DNA of 18,072 nt, from positions 1-18,072 of the forward strand of contig JAZKEJ010000138.1 of NCBI GenBank assembly GCA_040387095.1, in the 5' to 3' direction. The notes under the pieces are model-generated. The model saw nothing but the letters and a program-made list of their open reading frames with translations. It was not told where the DNA came from and ran no database searches. The position numbers and the translations under genes were made by a program. Position 1 is the stretch's first letter. Each line of letters starts with the position of its first letter. Positions 1 to 5,743 of the stretch are shown here, piece by piece. Source of the DNA: Methylotenera_A sp040387095. GTDB lineage: Bacteria; Pseudomonadota; Gammaproteobacteria; Burkholderiales; Methylophilaceae.

Positions 1-55
1 CTGCATCCATCGATAACGCACGAATTGCGTTGGCTAAATCTTTACGCGTTGCCAT
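1..55 (-). CDS. tkt: Transketolase, N-terminal fragment cut by the window edge
   Basis: Only the first 18 codons are in the window. They read MATRKDLANAIRALSMDA, which matches the conserved start of bacterial transketolases (the E. coli protein begins MSSRKELANAIRALSMDA). Transketolase is a cytosolic thiamine-diphosphate enzyme that moves two-carbon units between sugar phosphates in the pentose phosphate cycle; in methylotrophs with the ribulose monophosphate cycle it helps regenerate the formaldehyde acceptor. The ATG is supported by an AGGGAG ribosome site 6-7 bases upstream. The thiamine-binding and catalytic parts lie outside the window. The identification rests on a short but distinctive stretch. 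Confidence 0.85.
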   Translation of the reverse strand, partial: MATRKDLANAIRALSMDA

Positions 56-185
56 TGTTTTCTCCCTAATTTTAGCTAAACTGAACAGGCTTTTATCAAT
101 ATTGAAACTAACGTTAAGCCTAATAGAAATTGCAAAAAAAGCTTGTTTTAAAGCTTGTTTATAAGACACTTTTTGTAAAAGGATA

Positions 186-214
186 ATTATTGCTCAATTA
201 GGCACTTTGAGCAA
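186..214 (-). promoter_or_regulatory. Putative transketolase promoter overlapped by a perfect inverted repeat
   Basis: Read leftward, TTGCTC (209-214), a 17-base spacer and AATAAT (186-191) make a weak -35 with a near-consensus -10. A perfect inverted repeat TTGCTCAA / TTGAGCAA (190-197 and 207-214, 9-base spacer) lies across both elements, as expected for a repressor or activator site. Transcription from here would leave a leader of about 125 bases before the transketolase start. In that leader an 11-mer AAAGCTTGTTT occurs twice with a 12-base period (138-148, 150-160). All of this is pattern inference. Confidence 0.35.
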
Positions 215-383
215 GTTTCAAGCGAGGATAATTTGAGATTAATGCGTTATGTTTACACATTGTTTTGTAGCGAATGTGCGATTAATTACAATTTATTGAC
301 ACTACTTTGACTTAATTTTAAAAAAATTAACCAGAAACAAAAAAACAGTTAAAAATACAAAAGCCAAATTTAAAAACAAAAAA
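215..383. other. AT-rich intergenic stretch without a gene
   Basis: Together with the flanking sites this is part of a gap of about 440 bases between two leftward genes. I find no convincing reading frame or known RNA. A rightward TTGACA (296-301) followed after 17 bases by TAAAAA (319-324) resembles a promoter, but no gene or T-tailed hairpin follows it on that strand. Most likely this is plain spacer upstream of transketolase. Confidence 0.5.
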
Positions 384-445
384 AGAAAAAGCAAAAAAGC
401 CAAGTGTCAAACCTTAGCGCTTGGTATTTGGTTTTGGCACTTGGC
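384..445 (-). terminator. Rho-independent terminator of the small exported protein gene
   Basis: Read leftward, GCCAAGTGCCAAAACC (430-445) pairs with GGTTTGACACTTGGC (399-413), with one mismatch and one bulge, around a 16-base loop. The stem is followed at once by a T-rich tract (complement of 384-398). This is the classic intrinsic terminator layout, placed about 50 bases beyond the stop of the gene at 496-813. On the other strand the stem has no T tract, so it works for leftward transcripts only. Confidence 0.8.
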
Positions 446-495
446 AATCACCAGCCAATAGCAGCATTAAACTGCCGATGTAATCAGTACTTTTA

Positions 496-813
496 TTAAA
501 CCATTCCTCGACTTAAACGCATCACAAAGCAAAATAATGCGGCTAATATTAGCCATGCTTGCTGAGGAATTTTGGTTATTGGGCTTGCCGACTGAGCTGG
601 CATATCATCTTTTTCCGCGGTCCTTCTAGCGCCCGTATTCTGCATGTGTACAGCATCATTAGAAGCTAAGTGAATAACTGCTGCAGTAGTTGCCGTTTTA
701 GCAATTGCGTGCATTTGAGCTTGTCCACTTGTGTCTGCAGAAACCATGATTGGCGCTGTTGCAATTACACAAATCATTCCTAACATCATCATTTTTTTAA
801 ACATTTTCAACAT
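496..813 (-). CDS. Small exported protein with a C-terminal sorting-signal-like tail
   Basis: The 105-residue protein is not assigned to a family. Residues 1-26 look like a signal peptide: lysines at 3, 6 and 7, a hydrophobic core, then a likely cut after VSA. The middle (27-80) is hydrophilic and rich in Ala and Thr. The C-terminus has a Pro (KIPQQAW), a hydrophobic helix (LILAALFCFVM) and a basic end (RLSRGMV). This tripartite tail resembles PEP-CTERM-like exosortase signals but lacks the Pro-Glu-Pro; it could equally be a plain membrane anchor. The second Met (codon at 802-804) has a GGA 8 bases upstream and may be the true start. Downstream is a strong terminator, so the gene is transcribed alone. 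Confidence 0.6.
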   Translation of the reverse strand: MLKMFKKMMMLGMICVIATAPIMVSADTSGQAQMHAIAKTATTAAVIHLASNDAVHMQNTGARRTAEKDDMPAQSASPITKIPQQAWLILAALFCFVMRLSRGMV

Positions 814-814
814 C

Positions 815-935
815 CAATTTTGACAATAAACTTAATCTGATTAAGCTTTTGCAAGTTAGATGCCAAATTAAATATTAATAAAATCAATTAGTTAACTATA
901 TTCAAGCATTTAACATTGTCATATTTTTGACAATA
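815..935. promoter_or_regulatory. Divergent control region with repeated TGACAAT elements and a palindrome
   Basis: Between the small exported protein and the BON gene, TTTTGACAATA occurs twice (818-828 and 925-935), and a third, inverted ATTGTCA sits at 915-921. The last two form a perfect inverted repeat of 7 bases with a 6-base spacer (915-934). A separate palindrome, CTTAATC-T-GATTAAG, lies at 831-845. These look like binding sites of one or two dimeric regulators, but I cannot place a convincing -35/-10 pair on either strand. Regulation of the flanking genes is inferred. Confidence 0.35.
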
Positions 936-1104
936 TCGTTGATAAAATTAACCTGTTGATAAGAAGAAAAAGTGGATGATTGTCAGATTTAGCAAGATAA
1001 ATCCTACATCAATATCAGCAATTGGCTTATTCGGTATTTTTCTAATATCACTAGAATTGCATCTGTGTTCTACACGAATTTATTTAATTATTGAAAAGGA
1101 ATAT

Positions 1105-1416
1105 ATGATGAAAACGAATCTTAAAACTCTTTTAGTTATTGGCGCTCTGGCTTTACCTCTAAGTGCTTTTGCTGCAGAGGGCGACAATGTGAAAACTAAA
1201 GTAGGTGATGCTGTGATTACCACTAAAGTAAAAGCAGAATTTGCTAAAGATAAAGCGGTTAGTGCAACTAATATTTCTGTGGATACTGATAGTAATGGTA
1301 TGGTGCAATTGACAGGCACTGCAAAATCCGAAGCTGAAGCGGAACAAGCAGTTATGATTGCTAAAAAAGTTAAGGGTGTAACAGGCGTTAAAAACGAAAT
1401 TGTTGTAACACCATAA
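1105..1416 (+). CDS. Periplasmic BON-domain protein (OsmY-like)
   Basis: The 103-residue protein has a clean signal peptide (Met-Met-Lys-Thr, hydrophobic core, cut after LSAFA) and then a single BON domain. The domain shows the typical order: a helix (VGDAVITTKVKAEFAKD), a strand (ISVDTDSNGMVQLTG), a helix (EAEQAVMIAKKVKGV) and the closing GVTGVKNEIVV. BON domains bind phospholipid or other envelope surfaces, and the E. coli relatives OsmY and DolP are stress-linked envelope proteins. The start is chosen for its AAAGGA ribosome site 4 bases upstream; an in-frame ATG at 976 would add 43 residues ahead of the signal peptide and has no ribosome site. The gene is a single unit ending at a terminator. 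Its substrate is unknown. Confidence 0.88.
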   Translation: MMKTNLKTLLVIGALALPLSAFAAEGDNVKTKVGDAVITTKVKAEFAKDKAVSATNISVDTDSNGMVQLTGTAKSEAEAEQAVMIAKKVKGVTGVKNEIVVTP

Positions 1417-1480
1417 CAACATTTATTTCAATTTTCCATAGACGATTCTGCTAAGGGTATTGTTTAAGTAATAATTGATA

Positions 1481-1504
1481 ACGGGGCCTTGCGCCCCGTT
1501 TTTT
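1481..1504 (+). terminator. Rho-independent terminator of the BON-domain gene
   Basis: A perfect GC-rich stem, ACGGGGC (1481-1487) with GCCCCGT (1493-1499), closes a 5-base loop and runs into six Ts (1499-1504). It lies 65 bases after the stop of the BON gene. On the opposite strand there is no T tract after the stem, so it probably does not serve sodC, which runs toward it. Confidence 0.9.
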
Positions 1505-1542
1505 ATTGTCAATTTATTGATTTGCTTTAATCGTTTTGTAAT

Positions 1543-2079
1543 TTACTTAATAATGCCGCAGCCAATACGTGAGCCAGCATTACCTGAAGGTTGCGATTTA
1601 TAATCATCGGCATTGCCGTGAACCACTAGAGGTAAGCCAACAATATGATATTTGCCTCCAGTTAAACTAACCGTATCTAATGTTTGCTGCAGTTTTGCCA
1701 CGCCATTTTCGTCAGCCTTAAGGTTAAACATTGCTCCCGCATGACGTTGATCTTGTGCTGGATGCGCATGTGCATGATTATCTGGATTAAAATGTTCGCC
1801 CGTTTTGCTACCATCATCTGAACAATCAGCCACTTCATGCACATGAAAACCATGTTCAGAATTGGGCTTCAAACCACTAATATTGGCATTAACCAGCACT
1901 TTGGCGCCGCTCTGTGTAAAATTGACTGTGCCTTGTGGCTTAAAATCATGTGCTGCGGATGTTGGCGCAATAATCGCGCTAGCTGCGTGTTTTTCACCTG
2001 GCAAATGTTGACAGGCAGACAGCAGTAATAGACTGGTTGAAACTGCAACTGATAAAGGTTGGATCATAGATTTATTCAT
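1543..2079 (-). CDS. sodC: Lipoprotein Cu/Zn superoxide dismutase lacking one zinc ligand
   Basis: This enzyme disproportionates superoxide outside the cytoplasm. The 178-residue protein has a lipoprotein signal (LSAC, Cys22), so it is probably anchored in the outer membrane. Copper ligands H79 and H81 (GFHVHE), the bridging H96 (GEHFNP) and H154 (LVVH) are present, as are the disulfide cysteines C86 and C174 and the active-site R171 (GNAGSRIGCG). His-rich residues 102-113 supply zinc ligands. In the usual H-x-G-D zinc motif the Asp is replaced: here it reads RHAGAMFNL, with Ala116 (codon 1732-1734). An AGGAG ribosome site precedes the ATG. It lies downstream of the DUF3016 gene on the same strand, 94 bases away. 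The family call is sure; full zinc binding is doubtful. Confidence 0.93.
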   Translation of the reverse strand: MNKSMIQPLSVAVSTSLLLLSACQHLPGEKHAASAIIAPTSAAHDFKPQGTVNFTQSGAKVLVNANISGLKPNSEHGFHVHEVADCSDDGSKTGEHFNPDNHAHAHPAQDQRHAGAMFNLKADENGVAKLQQTLDTVSLTGGKYHIVGLPLVVHGNADDYKSQPSGNAGSRIGCGIIK

Positions 2080-2173
2080 ACAAAAACTCCTAAGTTATTA
2101 ATAAAAAATGAGTCGGTTAAACGGTTAAGTGCGCCTGAGAATTGACGAAACGACTTAAAAAATATACAAATAT

Positions 2174-2728
2174 TCAATTATCTAAGTGTAGATTTTGTGG
2201 ATTAATGATTTTTTTGTTTTCGACGATATTCCCATCTTTCGCCAAGTTTTTCCTAAACCAATTGCCGAGCATAGATTTTTCATAGCGTAATCGATCACTA
2301 TTCCAATATAGATTACTGGTGAGCATAAAATGAATATCCACAATTTTTTCCTCGCCGCTTTTTACCACTATCCCGCCATTTAATAAGCTATAGCGCAGAT
2401 TAATGCGCGGCCAGGTGATGTCGCGCACAATGCGTAAATCAGATGGCGATGAAAAAGCAAAGGGTTCGAAACGACCAGCTAAATCAATATCCAGCACGTA
2501 AATTTTAAGCACATAATCTGCAGGTAAATTTTGCGTTGCCAATTTCTGAAAATGCGCTTGAATATCTTGTTGCACTTCCATACGTTGCCGCTCATCAGTA
2601 AATTCACTGGCATAAGCCGCATCAGTAAATTTTTCTGGCTGCACAAAATTAATCCACAGATTTGCACAAAAAGCTGTTGTCGCAGCTAAATTAAACAGTA
2701 TAAAAATTGCAACGTGATGATTCATCAT
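2174..2728 (-). CDS. Exported DUF3016-family protein
   Basis: The 184-residue protein begins with a signal peptide (cut probably after TTAFCA). The mature part carries the landmarks I recall for DUF3016: an early VQPEKFTDA, a central pair of strands with VLDIDLAGRFEPF, then DLRIVRDITWPRINLRYSLL, a GEEKIVDIHFM strand, and a C-terminal DRLRYEKSMLGNWFRKNL. The role of the family is unknown; members are periplasmic or envelope-associated. A TTG at 2731 and ATGs at 2728 and 2725 are possible starts, none with a good ribosome site; I chose the first ATG. It is followed by sodC on the same strand. The family assignment comes from memory of the motif pattern. Confidence 0.75.
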   Translation of the reverse strand: MMNHHVAIFILFNLAATTAFCANLWINFVQPEKFTDAAYASEFTDERQRMEVQQDIQAHFQKLATQNLPADYVLKIYVLDIDLAGRFEPFAFSSPSDLRIVRDITWPRINLRYSLLNGGIVVKSGEEKIVDIHFMLTSNLYWNSDRLRYEKSMLGNWFRKNLAKDGNIVENKKIINPQNLHLDN

Positions 2729-2731
2729 CAA

Positions 2732-2890
2732 GTTTCAGTTATGCTTTAATTGGGACTGTGCTGCCAACACGAGGTTCCCGCTTTTAACTTTAGCATCACG
2801 ATTAGGATTTTTTCACATGGGCGTGATTTATCTCCAGCAATTACTACAGAAAACCTAAATCTTTAAGCGGTTTTTAACGGTACTCAATAT
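2732..2890. other. Intergenic gap with only a weak hairpin
   Basis: Downstream of the oxidoreductase gene (read leftward) AAAACC and GGTTTT (2869-2874 and 2850-2855) can pair around a 13-base loop. This may be a poor terminator, but no T tract follows. Nothing else is recognised in the gap, which must also hold the promoter of the DUF3016 gene. Confidence 0.35.
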
Positions 2891-3925
2891 TTAACATTGT
2901 TCAATAACCATCTCAATCGCTCTGCAATTCGCCTTTGCATCTTCAAAAGCCAGCAAAGGCTGCTTATCATTCAACACACAATCACTGAAATGCTCAATCT
3001 CTAAGTTAAAGTGATTGCTTGGCGCAAAGCGTTCTTCTGCATATTTACCATCTTCGAGCGCCCAACTAATCACCGGCACATCTTTTTGGAACACCCAAGC
3101 AGCGTGGCATTTCACCCAGCCTTTTGTACCGATGATTTCGTATTCTGACTTTCTGCTGCGTTCAAAACTCACATCAAAATGCCCAAAGCGCGCACGACCT
3201 TCGTTGTCTGGTCCAAAGTCTAATATGCCACTAGTGACAATATCTGCGCCATGTTCATTGAGTTTGGCATGCGCGACCACCTTAACCGGCTCTGACGGTT
3301 TGCCATCTTTTTGAAAACACCAGCGTAAGGAGTGAATCGCATATGGTCCGATATCCCACATCGCGCCGCCGCCTTGTGCCATGCTGCGGTTAATGCGGTA
3401 CATGCGGGCAGGCTTCATCAAAAAAGAAAAACTGGCACGTGCGGATAACACATCACCAATCAAACCTGAATCGATTATTTCTTGTACACGCTTGTGTTGC
3501 GGATGAAAGCGATACATAAAGCCTTCCATCACTTTGACTTTGTTCTTAATCGCCGCCGCTTCAATCGCCTCAATATCTTTCAATGTAGTTGCCATCGGCT
3601 TTTCGATCAAGATATGTTTGCCTGCATTGATCGCTTTAATCGCCCATTCCGCATGCTCTTCATTCGCCATCGGGCAATAAACCGCTTCTACATTGGGGTC
3701 GTTGATTAACGCATCCATGTCGTCATAACATTGCACATTGGGATGCGTTTCAATAAAGCCTGACGGCGCATATTTTTCTAGAACCGCTTTGGCAGCATCG
3801 GCACGACGGCTGGCAATTGCCACCAATTCCGAATTCGATGCTTCTATAATCGCCGGCAGCAAACGCTCATTTACCCGCGCCGCACCCAGAATTCCCCATT
3901 TTAGTTTTTTTGTAATGTCATTCAT
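2891..3925 (-). CDS. Gfo/Idh/MocA-family NAD(P)-dependent oxidoreductase
   Basis: The 344-residue protein has an N-terminal Rossmann fold (KWGILGAARVNERLLP, residues 9-24), the conserved lysine motif EKP at 108-110, and the C-terminal alpha/beta domain with GGGAMWDIGPYAIHSLRW (185-202), which holds the usual Asp and His of the active site. Family members reduce or oxidise sugars, inositols and related cyclic diols in the cytoplasm. Overall it resembles the dihydrodiol dehydrogenase and glucose-fructose oxidoreductase branch, but the substrate cannot be read from sequence. The ATG has an AGGA about 8 bases upstream. It is the last gene of a tight leftward group with the small membrane protein (10-base gap) and the thioredoxin-like protein. 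Confidence 0.9.
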   Translation of the reverse strand: MNDITKKLKWGILGAARVNERLLPAIIEASNSELVAIASRRADAAKAVLEKYAPSGFIETHPNVQCYDDMDALINDPNVEAVYCPMANEEHAEWAIKAINAGKHILIEKPMATTLKDIEAIEAAAIKNKVKVMEGFMYRFHPQHKRVQEIIDSGLIGDVLSARASFSFLMKPARMYRINRSMAQGGGAMWDIGPYAIHSLRWCFQKDGKPSEPVKVVAHAKLNEHGADIVTSGILDFGPDNEGRARFGHFDVSFERSRKSEYEIIGTKGWVKCHAAWVFQKDVPVISWALEDGKYAEERFAPSNHFNLEIEHFSDCVLNDKQPLLAFEDAKANCRAIEMVIEQC

Positions 3926-3935
3926 ATTTACATCC

Positions 3936-4259
3936 TTATATTCTGTTCGCTATCCCAATAATTCCCGGTGTAAAGGCTGCTGAGCAAAGCATTAAAAAGT
4001 AAGTTACTGTTGCGAGTTTGCTAAATATTTTCTTAGGTGTTGGTGAGCTTGTTGTTTGAGCTAATTTAAAAGCCAGTAATGTAACGAGAAAATTTAAGAA
4101 AAACATTACCATCCCAATAGTTGGCAAAAGAGCTTTAGTCCCGAGACGATTAATATCTAGTATTAAATGATGTGTTCCACCTAAATAAAATCCCAGAGCC
4201 ACTGAAACACAGAATCCTAAAATCAAAGCTATCGCCAATCTATGATTAAAGCTCATCAT
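3936..4259 (-). CDS. Small three-helix membrane protein, family unknown
   Basis: The 107-residue protein has three predicted membrane segments, at about 7-27, 43-66 and 80-104, with a short polar loop (SSPTPKK) between the last two. No family is recognised. It sits between the thioredoxin-like gene (21 bases upstream) and the oxidoreductase gene (10 bases downstream) on the same strand, which supports a real, co-transcribed gene. Two adjacent ATGs start the frame and neither has a strong ribosome site, so translation may depend on the upstream gene. Its size and helices could suit a small carrier or an accessory membrane subunit, but nothing in the sequence decides this. Confidence 0.65.
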   Translation of the reverse strand: MMSFNHRLAIALILGFCVSVALGFYLGGTHHLILDINRLGTKALLPTIGMVMFFLNFLVTLLAFKLAQTTSSPTPKKIFSKLATVTYFLMLCSAAFTPGIIGIANRI

Positions 4260-4280
4260 TTGGTAGCTACATCTATTCCT

Positions 4281-4853
4281 TTATTCAAACCATTTAATAC
4301 TGCAACCAATACTGGCAATCTGTTCGGCTGGTCCTTTGCCTGTTTCCGAGATCAGCTTCATGGCGTCAAATAAATCACGCGTGTTGTCTGCTGGCGGCTC
4401 TGGATTACGGCCCGATGCATCGAAACGGCCACGATATTGCAACTCGCCATTGGCATTAAAGCCAAAAAAATCCGGTGTACAAACTGCGCCATAAGCTTTG
4501 GCGACTTGTTGCGTTTCATCTAGCACATAGGGAAAACTGAAGTGGTTGTGCGTGGCTTCTTCTTCCATGCGCTCGAAATTGTCTTCTGGGTATTTTAGCG
4601 TGTCATTACTTTGAATCGCGATGCTATTGATGCCGTATTGTTCAAGCTCTAGACAAGTGACAACCAGCCTGGTTTTAATGGCTTTAACGTAAGGGCAATG
4701 GTTGCAAATAAACATGACCAACAAACCATTTTTGCCCATGATCATATCGCGTGAGACCAGGTTACCTTCAGTGCTTCTTAAATTAACGGCGGGCAAACTA
4801 AAGTCGGGGGCTTTCCAGCCAAAATCGCACACGGGCGGGTTTAAACTTGCCAT
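4281..4853 (-). CDS. Thioredoxin-fold (AhpC/TSA-type) redox protein
   Basis: The 190-residue protein has the thioredoxin/peroxiredoxin fold: an early APDFSLP strand, a C-x-x-C site (C50-N-H-C53 followed by PYVKA), a conserved YPEDNFERM helix, and a later C125-T-P127 in the cis-proline position. No export signal is seen, so it is probably cytosolic. This subfamily of about 185-200 residues is widespread in proteobacteria and is usually annotated as a thioredoxin family protein; it may reduce disulfides or peroxides, but its partner is not known. AAGGAG lies just upstream of the ATG. It is the first gene of a leftward group with the small membrane protein and the oxidoreductase, and is divergent from rsmE. 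Confidence 0.88.
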   Translation of the reverse strand: MASLNPPVCDFGWKAPDFSLPAVNLRSTEGNLVSRDMIMGKNGLLVMFICNHCPYVKAIKTRLVVTCLELEQYGINSIAIQSNDTLKYPEDNFERMEEEATHNHFSFPYVLDETQQVAKAYGAVCTPDFFGFNANGELQYRGRFDASGRNPEPPADNTRDLFDAMKLISETGKGPAEQIASIGCSIKWFE

Positions 4854-4919
4854 GCTTTACTCCTTAATTAAACTATAATTAATTCTTAGTTAATCTTAAC
4901 ACTTTCATTTAACCCAATC
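4854..4919. promoter_or_regulatory. Divergent promoter region of the thioredoxin-like gene and rsmE
   Basis: This AT-rich spacer separates two divergent genes. A perfect TATAAT (4874-4879) is oriented for rsmE, and a leftward TATAGT in nearly the same place could serve the thioredoxin-like gene. I find no good -35 at standard spacing for either, so the promoter assignment is tentative. No strong ribosome site precedes rsmE. Confidence 0.35.
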
Positions 4920-5654
4920 ATGTCTAATACCCGTTTTTATAGCGCACAAAAACTCAATATCGGTGGGTTAATTCCGCTGTCCGCAAGTGCAGCCACACAT
5001 GCCACGCGTGCCTTAAGACTGAATGTCGGCGATAAGCTCAAGCTGTTCAATGGCGATGGTTTTGATTATTCTTGTGAGTTAATCAGCGTAAAAAAAAGTG
5101 AAGTGATTGCCAAAGTTTTGACTAGCCACGCGATTGAAAATGAATCACCGCTTGATATCACTTTGCTGCAAGGCATATCCAGCGGCGATCGGATGGATTA
5201 CACCATTCAAAAAGCGGTTGAGTTGGGGGTGCGCGCAATTCAACCCATTTCCACCGAACGCAGCGTAGTGAAACTGAATCAGGAACGCGCGCAGAAACGT
5301 CTTGAGCATTGGCAAAACATCGTCATTTCTGCCTGCGAGCAATCTGGACGCGCATTTGTACCGCAAGTATTGCCGCCAGTCGGTTTATCTAAATGGCTGG
5401 CAGATAATCCGCAAAAAGATGCAACGCGTATTTTACTTAACCCGATTGGCGCATTAAAAATCGTCGCGTTAACCAAACCTACCGCTCAGATTCAACTATT
5501 AATAGGCGCAGAAGGCGGCTTAAGCCAAAGTGAAATCGAAGCAGCTACCTCACAAGGCTTTCAGTCTGTTATTTTGGGCCCGCGAATTTTGCGCACTGAA
5601 ACAGCGGCACTTACTGCTATTGCTACCATGCAGAGCTTATGGGGCGATTATTAG
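4920..5654 (+). CDS. rsmE: 16S rRNA (uracil1498-N3)-methyltransferase
   Basis: RsmE methylates N3 of U1498 in the decoding region of 16S rRNA within the 30S subunit, using S-adenosylmethionine. The 244-residue length is normal. An N-terminal PUA-like RNA-binding part (RFYSAQ to about residue 70) leads into a SPOUT methyltransferase domain. The domain shows LLQGISSGDRMDYTIQKAVELGV, the S-T-E-R-S motif (111-115), GAEGGLS (196-202) and the knot sequence LGPRILRTETA (219-229), which are diagnostic. The ATG lacks an obvious ribosome site. The gene stands alone, divergent from the thioredoxin-like gene and separated by 89 bases from argA. Confidence 0.96.
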   Translation: MSNTRFYSAQKLNIGGLIPLSASAATHATRALRLNVGDKLKLFNGDGFDYSCELISVKKSEVIAKVLTSHAIENESPLDITLLQGISSGDRMDYTIQKAVELGVRAIQPISTERSVVKLNQERAQKRLEHWQNIVISACEQSGRAFVPQVLPPVGLSKWLADNPQKDATRILLNPIGALKIVALTKPTAQIQLLIGAEGGLSQSEIEAATSQGFQSVILGPRILRTETAALTAIATMQSLWGDY

Positions 5655-5705
5655 CATTTATTTACCTGTTTAACACTAATTAATTTGTAATTTTGTTAAA
5701 AATAA

Positions 5706-5728
5706 TTGTTATAATGTAATTATTACAA
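5706..5728 (+). promoter_or_regulatory. argA promoter with operator-like palindromes on the -10
   Basis: A perfect extended -10, TGTTATAAT (5707-5715), lies 28 bases before the argA ATG. The only -35 candidate, TTGTAA (5685-5690), is at a 19-base spacing. TTGTTATAAT (5706-5715) and ATTATTACAA (5719-5728) form an inverted repeat with one mismatch and a 3-base centre. A second, perfect one, TGTAAT-T-ATTACA, spans 5715-5727. TTGTWA half-sites also occur at 5685 and 5693. A protein bound here would block the promoter. The fused HTH domain of ArgA is the obvious candidate, by inference. Confidence 0.6.
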
Positions 5729-5743
5729 ATTTATGGATCAATA

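Noticed and set aside
296..324. Rightward TTGACA-17-TAAAAA as the promoter of a small RNA
   Set aside because: No T-tailed hairpin follows on the plus strand; the hairpin at 399-445 ends leftward transcripts.
976..1104. An in-frame upstream ATG that would lengthen the BON-domain protein by 43 residues
   Set aside because: It has no ribosome site and would bury a clean signal peptide. The ATG at 1105 has AAAGGA in the right place.
2111..2127. Direct repeat CGGTTAAA/CGGTTAAG upstream of sodC
   Set aside because: Only two short imperfect copies; this could easily be chance.
2732..2890. Possible riboswitch or structured leader upstream of the DUF3016 gene
   Set aside because: The GC-richer patch around 2760-2790 hinted at structure, but I could match no known riboswitch core and only weak stems form.
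5655..5743. An E. coli-type ARG box ahead of argA
   Set aside because: The dyads there do not fit the TGAAT/ATTCA pattern of ArgR sites.
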